Assembly (NCBI GenBank): GCA_001800275.1
Contig: MGVB01000129.1
Coordinates: 1-32,077, forward strand
Direction of reading: 5' to 3'
DNA: 32,077 nucleotides
Origin: Elusimicrobia bacterium RIFOXYA12_FULL_57_11
GTDB lineage: Bacteria > Elusimicrobiota > Elusimicrobia > Elusimicrobiales > UBA9959
Both the position numbers and the translations under genes were made by a program. Below, piece after piece: positions 9,730 through 18,768 of this stretch (positions are counted from its first letter, which is position 1; the number at the start of each line of letters is the position of its first letter). Below the pieces are notes generated by a model, which saw nothing but the letters and a program-made list of their open reading frames with translations, searched no databases and was not told where the DNA came from.

Positions 9730-10581
9730 TCAACCGATAACCCAGCCCAGCAGTATGGAAACGCCAATAAAGACCAGGGCGTCTATAATTCCGGCCGCCT
9801 TGTTGGGCGGCGCGTGTTTATAGATCTCGTCGTTAAACGTGGCCTTGGGGAAAAGCCAGGCATCGGCCAGCCAGCGCGCCCCCAGCAGGGCGGCAAAACC
9901 AAAACCGAAATAACCGGTGCTCTCCAGCGTGCTTCGGGCAAAACCCAGGAACGGCCCCGAGATAGCCGTACGCACCAGGTTGCCGAAGGCTATAATGCCG
10001 CCGGCTATACTGAGCGCCGCCGGAAAATTCCCGCGGCCCAGCTCACCCTGAATATCCAGGCGGAATATCCGCAGGTAACCCGCCAGCGCCAGCGCCAGGA
10101 ACACCTGCCCAAGCAGCCAGAAATAAAGCATGATCCCCGGCCCGCCGGCATCGCCCCAGGAGGCCCCCAGTATCATAAGGCCCAACGCCACATAGTGGGC
10201 GGCTTCCACCAGCCCGCACTCTACGCTTCCATTTTTCAGGCCCCGGGCAAGGTTCCAGGAAGACATGTAGGTCTTTTCCGCTATAAGGTGAGAAGCGTTC
10301 AGCAGCAGCACGGCCAGCGCCCCGAAAACAACGGCTTCGAGCAAACCCAGCCACAAAGAATCGGACGCCCAGGAAATAGGCCCGCCCAGGCTGAGCAGGA
10401 TGGCCAGGTAGTACCCGCCCGAGCTGAGCGCGAGCGCCAGGTTCCCGCCGGAAAGTATACCGGCGTCGGCAGTCTTCCATTGCGGGAACCTGGCCCTTAT
10501 CCGTTTACCCGCGTAACACAGGCCAATACCTATAATGAGGTAAGCCGTAAATTTAAATATCGAATAAACGAACTCAGACAT
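9730..10581 (-). CDS. DUF350-family integral membrane protein
   Basis: Repeated hydrophobic segments with GGNLALALSSGGYYLAI and IYKHAPPNKAAGIIDALVFIGVSILLGWV, typical of DUF350; 8-bp overlap with the upstream gene. Confidence 0.75.
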   Translation of the reverse strand: MSEFVYSIFKFTAYLIIGIGLCYAGKRIRARFPQWKTADAGILSGGNLALALSSGGYYLAILLSLGGPISWASDSLWLGLLEAVVFGALAVLLLNASHLIAEKTYMSSWNLARGLKNGSVECGLVEAAHYVALGLMILGASWGDAGGPGIMLYFWLLGQVFLALALAGYLRIFRLDIQGELGRGNFPAALSIAGGIIAFGNLVRTAISGPFLGFARSTLESTGYFGFGFAALLGARWLADAWLFPKATFNDEIYKHAPPNKAAGIIDALVFIGVSILLGWVIG

Positions 10582-11593
10582 TACATACTCCTTTGTCCCT
10601 GGCAGAAATAGTCTCCAGCAGCAGGCGGGCCAACTGAGGGTAGAAATAGAAGTCGCGCGCGCCGCAGGTAACGGCGCGCCGGCCGCCGAACCGGAGCTTA
10701 AACGGGGTAAAGCGGCAATAAGCGTGCTGCGGCTGCCCCTCCGGCGCTATTCCGTAAAAGTCATATACCCGGCAGCCCCGGGCCCGCGCGTCGAGCATTA
10801 TCCGCCAATGCATGGCGTAAGGGGCCATGGCCGAACGCATGAAGGGGGCGCTGGCCCCGTACAGGTAAGTGGCTTTTCCGCCATAAAATACCACCACGGC
10901 CGTGGACAACAGCATGCCTTTATACCTGGCAAAATAAAGCTTGGCGCCGCCGGACGGGCCCAGGCTTTTAAAGAGGCCATCGAAAAAAGACGTCGGCTCG
11001 CCGCCAAAGCCATGGCGGGCGCATGTCAGTTCAAAAAGATCGTAGAATTCGCCAAGCTCTTCCGGCCCCGCGCAGGACACTTCCACTCCTTTGCGCAGGG
11101 CCAGACGCACATTGTAGCGGCCCTTGGGCTGCATAGCGCGCAGGATATCTTCTTCGGAACCGGAAATATCCACCAGCAGCGTGGGCGTAGGGACGAGGTC
11201 CAGCGGCGCGCGCGGGAATTTATCCAGGAAGTACGGCAATTCCCCCTCCAACAGCGGCTCAAACCTGGCCAGCGGCGCGCCGGTGCGGGCGGCCATTTCA
11301 GAAAGCCTGGCCGTCAGAAGCTCCAGACATTGCCCCGCCTTAAGCAGGTCTTTCCAGGGCAGCACCGGGCCATGCGGCATATGAAAAGGCGAAAGCCCGG
11401 CCTCCACGGAATAAACCAGCGCGCCGCCGGCCAGTTCCTCTCCGTCAAAAAAACCAAGCCGGGCCACCGACTGCCCCTGCGCGGCCTTGAACTCGGACCA
11501 GGCCCAGGACTGCATAAAACCGCTTTCAGGGCAGTTTTTTAACAGTGCTTCCCAGGCCGGAGCGTCTTTCTTCTCTAAGTTTCTGATATTCAT
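10574..11593 (-). CDS. FemAB-like / GNAT-fold aminoacyl-transferase (peptidoglycan bridge-type)
   Basis: SGFMQSWAWSEFKAAQG, MQPKGRYNVRLALRKGVEV, YGASAPFMRSAMAPYAMHWRIMLDARARGCRVYDFYGIAPEG are FemAB-type motifs. Confidence 0.88.
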   Translation of the reverse strand: MNIRNLEKKDAPAWEALLKNCPESGFMQSWAWSEFKAAQGQSVARLGFFDGEELAGGALVYSVEAGLSPFHMPHGPVLPWKDLLKAGQCLELLTARLSEMAARTGAPLARFEPLLEGELPYFLDKFPRAPLDLVPTPTLLVDISGSEEDILRAMQPKGRYNVRLALRKGVEVSCAGPEELGEFYDLFELTCARHGFGGEPTSFFDGLFKSLGPSGGAKLYFARYKGMLLSTAVVVFYGGKATYLYGASAPFMRSAMAPYAMHWRIMLDARARGCRVYDFYGIAPEGQPQHAYCRFTPFKLRFGGRRAVTCGARDFYFYPQLARLLLETISARDKGVCNV

Positions 11594-13706
11594 TTAAAGG
11601 CATTTCCACTTTTGACGCAGCAATTTTTGGCGCCGCGATTTTCGGCGCCGCTGCTGCCGGCGCAGCAAATCCTGAAACCGCCGGTTCGGAGGGTTTCACC
11701 AGCAGGCGCGCGGGATTACCCGGCGGCAGCGCCTGCGCTTTGCTTTCAAGCAAAGCCTTCACGAAGACGGCCAGCTCAGGCCCGGGCTGCAGCTGCACGG
11801 CATCCTCGAAAGCCGGCACTCCCGGCAGCGGAAAGCTGACAAGATCCCCGTCATCACGCAGGAGCATTACCGAGCCGGTATCGAAAGACACATATACCCC
11901 GGGCGCAATTTTCATGGACCGCGAGGGCAACTGCCCGGATTCCCGGTCCGGGCGCCCCAGCTTGCCGGCGGCATTGCCGAGAGCCGTTTTTATAGCCTGC
12001 ATATTCACGACCTCCTGCGATTCCCCTTTTATAGGGGGCAGGACCATCCCGGCCGGACCGGCCCACGCAAGCCACTTGCCATGGTCGGACATGGTTTTTT
12101 CCAGCGCCTTCTGCTGCAGCTGAATATTTACAGCCAGGCTCGCCACAGTTTCCGGGTCAGGATGGAACCGGAAAAGAGGCGCGGGATCGTTTTCCTTCAA
12201 CAGGATAAAACTTTCAGCTTCCAGCTTCAGGATGTAGGGCAGAGGCGCCAGCAGCATGAAGAGATTGCCTTCCGCGGAAACCCGCACATTATCAGTAAGG
12301 GCGTAAAAAGTTTTTTCCTGTTTCACGGCCCCGTCCGTAGCCTGCGCGCCTCCCCCCTCCCTGAAAGTAAAAGTTTTTGGCGGATACATCTTCCCGGAAC
12401 TGTCGGGCACAAAGCCGTGATACATCCCCGCGGACTGAAAAACCAGCCCGTGATACGGCGTCACGGTTTTGTTGGAGAAGAAAACTATATCTGCCCCGCT
12501 GCCGCCGCTGCGGGAGGAGTAACCCTTGGCGAACGCGTTGTCCGGGTAAGCCATATTTATCATGATAAGGAGGATGGCGAGCGCCGCCAGCACCCTGTAA
12601 ACCCGCTGCGCTCCGCTGCCGGAGCCGGAAAACAGCGAAGGCAGTTCCGCCCTGAAATCAGCCAGCTCGTCTTTGAGTTTTGCGGCGGCCTGGCCCGAAA
12701 TAGTACCGGCTTCGGCCAGCAGCCGGTCCCAATCGAAGGCGGCCAGAACGGCGGCCAGACGGTCTTCCCACGCCGCCAGCGTTTCCGCGCTCCAGAGCGC
12801 CGGATCTCCGGGGAAGCCGCCGCAGGGCAAAGTGCGGTTGGAGCGGCTGAAAAAATCCAGGCGGTCCAAGCCGGCGGCGGACGGTTCCGGCATATTCAGG
12901 AGGGCAAGGAGCTCGGCGGGATGTTTAAGCGGCGCGGCGATGCCGGCGCCGAACAGGGCCGTCTTCCGGTCAAAACGCATATTCTCACGCAGCACGGAGG
13001 GCGTAAGGAAAGAGGCCGGCACCGGTATTCCCAGGGCGCCCAGCTCCATGGGGGTAATGGCGCGCGGCGACGAAAAGAAAAAGCCCCACTTTCCGTAACC
13101 ATGCTCCGAAAACGAAGGGATGTCAGCGGCCAGCGGCTTTGGATAGAGCCCGGCCGCGCGCAAGGTCTTGTAGATGGCCCAATATGCGGGCGAAAATTTT
13201 TCAGGCGACACGGCATTAAGCGCGAAAATACCGCGCCTTGAAAGTACGCGGCTTATTCCGCTGAAAAAATCCCCGGTGAACAAAGAGCACCCGGCAAGGT
13301 CGCCGGGAAAAGTGAAATCAGCCAGCACAATGTCATACTTGCGTTTTGTGGCCCGCAAAAAAGCCCCGGCTTCGGAACAAGTGACGCTGACCCGGGGATC
13401 GCGCATGGCCCCGGCGTTACAACGCGCAAAAGCCGTGCGCCCAAGCTCCAGCACGGCCGGGGAATAATCAACAAGTTCGGCCGAAACCACCTCTTTAAAT
13501 TTCAAAACCTCCCTTAACGCCAAACCATCACCCCCGCCAAGAACGAGGGCCGAGAGCGGCCGCCGGAACCTGGCCGCCGCCAGGGAGGCCGCCGGCAGAA
13601 CAAGAGTTTCGTGGTAGATGACTTCATCACGGGTATTAAACTGCAGGCTCCCGTCTATATAAAAAGAGAGGGCGCCGCCATGTTCTATCACTTTAAGTTC
13701 CGGCAC
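11526..13706 (-). CDS. Spermidine synthase-like aminopropyltransferase domain, TM segment and additional C-terminal domain
   Basis: DEVIYHETLVLPA, ALVLGGGDGLALREVLKF, YDIVLADFTFPGD. TM-like VLAALAILLIMINMAY, then ~330 aa unassigned. Preferred start GTG at 13706 preceded by GGGAGG-gaaa. Confidence 0.8.
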   Translation of the reverse strand: MPELKVIEHGGALSFYIDGSLQFNTRDEVIYHETLVLPAASLAAARFRRPLSALVLGGGDGLALREVLKFKEVVSAELVDYSPAVLELGRTAFARCNAGAMRDPRVSVTCSEAGAFLRATKRKYDIVLADFTFPGDLAGCSLFTGDFFSGISRVLSRRGIFALNAVSPEKFSPAYWAIYKTLRAAGLYPKPLAADIPSFSEHGYGKWGFFFSSPRAITPMELGALGIPVPASFLTPSVLRENMRFDRKTALFGAGIAAPLKHPAELLALLNMPEPSAAGLDRLDFFSRSNRTLPCGGFPGDPALWSAETLAAWEDRLAAVLAAFDWDRLLAEAGTISGQAAAKLKDELADFRAELPSLFSGSGSGAQRVYRVLAALAILLIMINMAYPDNAFAKGYSSRSGGSGADIVFFSNKTVTPYHGLVFQSAGMYHGFVPDSSGKMYPPKTFTFREGGGAQATDGAVKQEKTFYALTDNVRVSAEGNLFMLLAPLPYILKLEAESFILLKENDPAPLFRFHPDPETVASLAVNIQLQQKALEKTMSDHGKWLAWAGPAGMVLPPIKGESQEVVNMQAIKTALGNAAGKLGRPDRESGQLPSRSMKIAPGVYVSFDTGSVMLLRDDGDLVSFPLPGVPAFEDAVQLQPGPELAVFVKALLESKAQALPPGNPARLLVKPSEPAVSGFAAPAAAAPKIAAPKIAASKVEMPLNEYQKLREERRSGLGSTVKKLP

Positions 13707-14766
13707 TTTCCCTCCCGGCGCTATCGGACAGAAAACCCGCAAGAACGCAAAGCCCCGTTGCCGCCAGCGGCAGTATGAAAGCCGCGGCGAACTGATAAAA
13801 AGCCCGCGGGCCCGGAGCATAAACAAGGTATTCCAGAAAACTGTAAACCCACAGGGCGGGGAACGCCCCGAAAAGCGCTACCTGGTAATAGCGGCCCGGC
13901 TCCCGCCCCGTGACCAGCGCCGCCAGCAGCCGGGTGAGCACAAGGCAGAGCCCGGAGCAGACCGCGGTCAGGTACCAGAAAGAAAGACCAAAACCATTGA
14001 ACCAGACCAGCGCGGCCACCGCCGCCCATACCACGGCCGAAAAAATAATTACATGGCGCGGCGGGCGCCGCAGCATCATAAGCGCCAGCACTCCCGCGGC
14101 CGGCCCGAAAGAGAAAAAATAATCTACAGGCAGCCCGTTGGTGATACCAATAAACCCGATGATCCCCACCGCGCCGAACCCGGCTTTCGCCTCGTCTCCG
14201 GACACGAACGCCGCGCCGGCGAAGACGCGGGCTTTTTTCCCCAGGATTGTAAAAGTGGAAGGGTCCACCACTATCCCGTCGTAAGCTTCGGGATAATCGC
14301 GGTCCGGCTCCTTCCAGATCTCGATAGCCAGGTTCCTTTTGCGGTCAGCCGAGAAATAATCCCAGGTGAGCTTGGGCACCATGTCGCCTTCATCGTCCTC
14401 GGCCTGCACGGAGGTTTCACCTTCGAAGGAAAAATACTGATTAACGAACTTCACGGAAGCCGGCGCGGAAGCCGGCATATCCAGTTCTTTAAAATTCGCC
14501 CACTGTCCCGGAGTTTTCTCGAACAGAATGCTTTCCAGGAGCGTCTGGCGCGTAAAAACCCAGGCCACAGTCGCTCCGGCGTCTCCCTTTTCCTCCGTTT
14601 CCAGCAGGTAGGCTTCCCCTCCGGGAGAACCCTGCAGCGTCCATTGGACCTCCAGGTAAGAACCGGATTGTTCACAGACCCTTTTCTCGGAAACGGTCCA
14701 TTCAGCGCCCTGATAGCTCAGCACATTCCCGGTATCTATGTCCTCCAGTTTCAGAATTTCACCCAT
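13693..14766 (-). CDS. DUF4178-domain protein with C-terminal TM helices
   Basis: LKLEDIDTGNVLSYQGAEWTVSEKRVCEQSGSYLEVQWTLQ resembles DUF4178; C-terminal hydrophobic helices. Confidence 0.65.
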   Translation of the reverse strand: MGEILKLEDIDTGNVLSYQGAEWTVSEKRVCEQSGSYLEVQWTLQGSPGGEAYLLETEEKGDAGATVAWVFTRQTLLESILFEKTPGQWANFKELDMPASAPASVKFVNQYFSFEGETSVQAEDDEGDMVPKLTWDYFSADRKRNLAIEIWKEPDRDYPEAYDGIVVDPSTFTILGKKARVFAGAAFVSGDEAKAGFGAVGIIGFIGITNGLPVDYFFSFGPAAGVLALMMLRRPPRHVIIFSAVVWAAVAALVWFNGFGLSFWYLTAVCSGLCLVLTRLLAALVTGREPGRYYQVALFGAFPALWVYSFLEYLVYAPGPRAFYQFAAAFILPLAATGLCVLAGFLSDSAGRESAGT

Positions 14767-14805
14767 ACATTACAGTTAGTTTATCAAAAATGTGCGCGCT
14801 TTTAT

Positions 14806-14811
14806 TATAAT
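14806..14811 (+). promoter_or_regulatory. -10 element (TATAAT) placing the tilS transcription start at or next to its ATG
   Basis: ttatTATAATgggataATG: 6 nt between the -10 and the start codon. Confidence 0.55.
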
Positions 14812-14817
14812 GGGATA

Positions 14818-15561
14818 ATGGATTCACGCAAGACCGTCACCATAAAACTCTGGAACAAGCTGATGGCCAATGTCCGCAAAAGACAGCTGTTCCCGGACGG
14901 GGCGTCTGTGTTGCTGGCGGTCTCGGGCGGCCCGGATTCCGTGGTCATGCTGGATTTTTTTGCCGGCCAGGAGCGTGCGCACCGGCTGCGCCTGTGCGTC
15001 TGCCACATCAACCACAAACTGCGCGGCGCCGCGGCCGGCGCGGACGCCTCTTTTGTAAAGGAACTCGGCGCACATTACGGGATAGAGACCGTCATACTTT
15101 CCGCTGACGTCAAAAAACTGGCCGCCAGGGCCGGCACCGGCATCGAGCAGGCGGCCAGGACCGCGCGCTACCGGCTGCTTTCGGCCACGGCGTTGAAGAA
15201 AAAATACGCCTTTGTAGCCACGGCGCACCACTCCGACGACCACGTCGAAACCATTCTTTTGAATTTGCTGCGGGGGACAGAACCCAAAGGACTGCTGGGC
15301 ATACCCGCCAGGCGGGAACTGTGCAGGAAAGGAAAGTTCAGGGTGGAGCTTATCCGCCCTATGCTGGCGGTGGCGCGGCGGGATATAGAGGTTTACCTGA
15401 AAGCCAATGGCCTTCCCTCACGTAAAGACCACACCAACGACGACGAACATTACAGGCGCAACTGGATAAGGAAGACCCTGCTGCCGCTGCTTGAAAAAAA
15501 GCAGCCGCGCTTGCGCGAACACCTGGCCGAACTTTCGGCAAAACTTGCGAAAACGCTGTAA
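14818..15561 (+). CDS. tilS: tRNA(Ile)-lysidine synthase
   Basis: PP-loop motif LAVSGGPDSVVMLDFF, CHINHKLRG, GIEQAARTARYRLL, ATAHHSDDHVETILLNLLRG. Start trimmed from the ORF track to MDSRKTV. Confidence 0.93.
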   Translation: MDSRKTVTIKLWNKLMANVRKRQLFPDGASVLLAVSGGPDSVVMLDFFAGQERAHRLRLCVCHINHKLRGAAAGADASFVKELGAHYGIETVILSADVKKLAARAGTGIEQAARTARYRLLSATALKKKYAFVATAHHSDDHVETILLNLLRGTEPKGLLGIPARRELCRKGKFRVELIRPMLAVARRDIEVYLKANGLPSRKDHTNDDEHYRRNWIRKTLLPLLEKKQPRLREHLAELSAKLAKTL

Positions 15562-15569
15562 GCTCTGGC

Positions 15570-16895
15570 TCAGACCTGCCGCGCCTCCGAAGGGACCATT
15601 GAAGCTTTCCAAAGCTTTTCCGATTTCGCCACATAAGCTACGGCGCTGAGGTCCCCATAAACGTTTACCGTAGTACGGCTCATATCAAGTATCCGGTCCA
15701 CTCCCAGAATTATAGCTATCCCTTCTCCCGGCACCCCGAACATAGCCAGTATGCCCACCATCAGCGGGATGGAGCCGCCGGGAACGCCTGCCGCGCCCAC
15801 TGCGGTTATAACGGCCATAACAACCACCACTATCATCTGCCCCAGCGTCAGGACTATACCGAACACCTGACACAGGAAGATAACGGTAATTCCTTCAAAA
15901 ATAGAAGTACCGTTCATACACATGGTGGACCCGAGCGGCAGCACAAAACCGGCTATCTGCGGCGGGACGCCCAGCCCCTGTTCCGCGGCGGCCAGCGCGG
16001 TGGGCAGCGTGGCGGAACTGGAACTGGTGGAAAACGCGGTCACCAGGGCCGACCGCACGCGGGCAAAGAACAGGGCCGGGGAAATGCCGACCGCAAAACG
16101 CAGTACCAACGACATATTAACCCCGGCGTGGAAAAGCAGGGCGCCCAATACCACCAGCACATACCCGCCCAGCGGCAGCAGCAGCGCGAAACCGAAACGG
16201 GACGTAACCCCGAAGATAAGCGCGGTCACGCCATACGGGGCCAGCTTCATGGCCATCCCTACTATGGAGATCACCACGCAATTGAGAGACTCCAGCACGT
16301 CTATCATGGGTTTTGCGCGGGCTGGCGGGATAAGCGTCAGCGCCGCGCCAAACATCAAACCAAAAAATATGATTCCAAGCATGTCCCCGTCGGCAGCCGA
16401 CTTCACCGGGTTACGCGTAACCATGTTGACAAAAGTCTCAACCCCGAAATTACCGGTCCGTGAGGCCGTCACCTTACTCTCGGCGTCGGCGGCGTAAGTG
16501 GCCATAAGCTCGCTCCTGACCGCAGGGTCAAGCCCGCTGCCGGGCTGTATGGCATTAACAAAGACCAGCCCCGTCGCCGCGGCAAGGAAGGTGGTAACAA
16601 GGAAGTACCCTACCGCCTTCCCCCCCACGCGGCCAACGCGACGCAGGTCGCCAAGGCCGGCCACGCCCATCGCTATTGAAGCAAAAACCAGCGGCATCAC
16701 TATCATGAAGAGCAGGCGCAGAAAAATCTGTCCCAGCGGACCGGCAATGAAATAATTCAACCATTCCACAAGCGGATGCTTTCCGCCCAGCTGCGTGTTC
16801 GCGAGTATCCCAAGCGAAGCCCCGGCCAGCAGACCGAGGAGTATCCTGGTATGAAGCTTCATCCCTTTCCTGCCGTCGTCTATTGATTTTGTCAT
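15570..16895 (-). CDS. Dicarboxylate/amino acid:cation symporter (DAACS family)
   Basis: FLRLLFMIVMPLVFASIAMG, SSSATLPTALAAAE, VLPLGSTMCMNGTSIFEGITVIFLCQ, LGVDRILDMSRTTVNVYGD. Confidence 0.95.
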   Translation of the reverse strand: MTKSIDDGRKGMKLHTRILLGLLAGASLGILANTQLGGKHPLVEWLNYFIAGPLGQIFLRLLFMIVMPLVFASIAMGVAGLGDLRRVGRVGGKAVGYFLVTTFLAAATGLVFVNAIQPGSGLDPAVRSELMATYAADAESKVTASRTGNFGVETFVNMVTRNPVKSAADGDMLGIIFFGLMFGAALTLIPPARAKPMIDVLESLNCVVISIVGMAMKLAPYGVTALIFGVTSRFGFALLLPLGGYVLVVLGALLFHAGVNMSLVLRFAVGISPALFFARVRSALVTAFSTSSSSATLPTALAAAEQGLGVPPQIAGFVLPLGSTMCMNGTSIFEGITVIFLCQVFGIVLTLGQMIVVVVMAVITAVGAAGVPGGSIPLMVGILAMFGVPGEGIAIILGVDRILDMSRTTVNVYGDLSAVAYVAKSEKLWKASMVPSEARQV

Positions 16896-17006
16896 TTCTT
16901 ATCCCCGGTATTTGGATTATTCCTTAACTCCAGCGGCGCTGCGGGCCCAAAAATCCCTCTTTGGACAGATGCCAGAAGCGGGCGGCGCCGGCCTCCCCCC
17001 GGAGTT

Positions 17007-17387
17007 TTAATTCTCCCCGGAGACAGGAGGCGGGATTAAGTCATCCATAACGCTCTGCAGCATTGCCAGGCCGAACGGTTTCTTAAGGAAACGCAGTTTG
17101 GGGTCCTGCTCCACGAGAGCGACCCCTTTCAGCAGTTCCACCCCGCTCCAGAGGATAAACGGCGCGTCAGCGTAGGCGGGCAGCGCCCGGGTTTTCCGGT
17201 AAAGCTCTATACCGTCGAAAACCGGGAGGTTTATATCCGAAATCACCAGGTCCGCCTTTGTGTCGGTTATCTTTTGCATGAATTCGGTCCCGTCTATGGC
17301 CAGCAGCACCGTATGCCCCTGGAATTCAAAATGCGGGAGCAGCATCATCAGCAGATTCTGGTCGTCGTCAGCGATGACTATTTTCAT
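17007..17387 (-). CDS. Stand-alone response-regulator receiver (CheY-like) protein
   Basis: MKIVIADDDQNLLMMLLPHF...DLVISDINLPVFDGIELYRK...LRFLKKPFGL; no output domain. Confidence 0.88.
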   Translation of the reverse strand: MKIVIADDDQNLLMMLLPHFEFQGHTVLLAIDGTEFMQKITDTKADLVISDINLPVFDGIELYRKTRALPAYADAPFILWSGVELLKGVALVEQDPKLRFLKKPFGLAMLQSVMDDLIPPPVSGEN

Positions 17388-17396
17388 ATATGCCTT

Positions 17397-18125
17397 TTAA
17401 GCGCGAGCCTCCTCGATAAGCACCTGCGGATACCCTATAGGCAGCACTTTTATTTTTCCCGTGTTCGGCTGCGCGTGAGCGGCCATGAGCCCGGTCTTGG
17501 CGAAACCAAGCGTAAGGGTAAGCCGGGCCATTATATAAACTCCGCTGTGATGGCCGGTATCCGGACTGAGCCCGGACGGAATGTCCACCGCTATTATGGG
17601 CCTGGCGCTCTTGTTCATCAGCTGTATGACACGGTGTACCGGCCCGGTAGGCTTGCCTACGGCGCTTATCCCCAGTAGGGCGTCCAGCAGGATATCGGCG
17701 GAAGAAAATTCCACGGCAAGGGCGTCAAGGTCCTCTTTGCGCAGCATCGCCACCGGCACGCCCGCCTCTTTGGCGGCCTGCAGATTCTTCACCACCAGTT
17801 CCGTATACCCTGTTTCCTTAGGAGACAGGATAAATACACTGACCCTGACCCCCGCGCCCAGAAGATAGCGCGCCGCGACCAGACCGTCACCGCCGTTATT
17901 ACCCTTTCCGCAGCAGACTACCACCTTAACCCCGCCCGGGACCTTCCCCAGCTCCTGCGCGGCGAATTCGATGGTTTCCCCGGCAATAGCGCGGCCGGCG
18001 TTCTCCATAAGCAGCGACGAAGGGATACTATGCTCCAGAGAAGCCTTCTTATCGAGGTATTTCATTTTCTCGGCGGTGACCACCGGCAGCCCGTCGAATT
18101 CACTTACCTGCGGTATTTTTGACAT
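17397..18125 (-). CDS. nnrE: NAD(P)H-hydrate epimerase (YjeF N-terminal domain), single-domain
   Basis: SSLLMENAGRAIA, VVVCCGKGNNGGDGLVAARYL, DILLDALLGISAVG, IIAVDIPSGLSPDTG. Confidence 0.93.
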   Translation of the reverse strand: MSKIPQVSEFDGLPVVTAEKMKYLDKKASLEHSIPSSLLMENAGRAIAGETIEFAAQELGKVPGGVKVVVCCGKGNNGGDGLVAARYLLGAGVRVSVFILSPKETGYTELVVKNLQAAKEAGVPVAMLRKEDLDALAVEFSSADILLDALLGISAVGKPTGPVHRVIQLMNKSARPIIAVDIPSGLSPDTGHHSGVYIMARLTLTLGFAKTGLMAAHAQPNTGKIKVLPIGYPQVLIEEARA

Positions 18126-18174
18126 AGAAATTTTGATTCCGGCGCTGTCACCATCGCACCAAAGCAGGTCCGCG

Positions 18175-18738
18175 TCAGATTATCAGCCAGATAAGCCAGG
18201 CCATGAAATAAGTGAAACCAAAAAAAACCAGGCAGACAACACCCGCGTAAGGCAGCCAGACCGAGAGCACGGCTTTGTTGGCGGACACCGGGTAGAGCCT
18301 GCGCACCAGCATGACCCGCGCATACAGAACGGCGGCGGCGCACAGGCAGAAACACAAGAACGCGTTAAGGGAGCCCAGCTTCGCGAAAAAACCCAAAGGA
18401 ACAAGCAGCGCCAGGAAAAAGTCCGAATATCCGAACGCCAGGAAAAGCCTTGCGGCGCGCCCCCGGGCGCCGGTAAGCTCCATAAACAGGTGCGTTAGGG
18501 CGGCGAACAGCAGGTTTGCGGCCAGCACAAAGAACAACACCATAAGAAAAGACAGTATTCCCGGCAGCACTACCGAGAACATACGGAGAAACACGAATAT
18601 CCCCAAGGCACCCGCAACATAGCCCAGCAGACCCACGCGCCCGAGGTCCGCTGGCGGTTCTTCACACGCAAGCAGCTCCGGCCGCTCTATAACCGCCCCT
18701 AAAGTATTAAAATGGTCCATTATTCCCTCCGGAGTCAC
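18175..18738 (-). CDS. Yip1-like integral membrane protein
   Basis: Several TM segments after a short N-terminal cytosolic region; general Yip1-like pattern, weak family support. Confidence 0.5.
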   Translation of the reverse strand: MTPEGIMDHFNTLGAVIERPELLACEEPPADLGRVGLLGYVAGALGIFVFLRMFSVVLPGILSFLMVLFFVLAANLLFAALTHLFMELTGARGRAARLFLAFGYSDFFLALLVPLGFFAKLGSLNAFLCFCLCAAAVLYARVMLVRRLYPVSANKAVLSVWLPYAGVVCLVFFGFTYFMAWLIWLII

Positions 18739-18768
18739 CTGAAGCGGCGCCGGCCGCGATAAATATTT

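Noticed and set aside
9649-10611. 320-aa plus-strand ORF antisense to DUF350 and phoB
   Set aside because: Low-complexity Gln/Arg/Gly-rich translation typical of antisense frames; no family motif.
12081-13241. 386-aa plus-strand ORF antisense to the SpeE-like gene
   Set aside because: Arg/Gly-rich shadow frame; the minus strand carries SAM-binding motifs.
14053-14817. 5' extension of the tilS ORF in the six-frame track
   Set aside because: The extension is antisense to the DUF4178 gene; TilS homology and the -10 box place the start at 14818.
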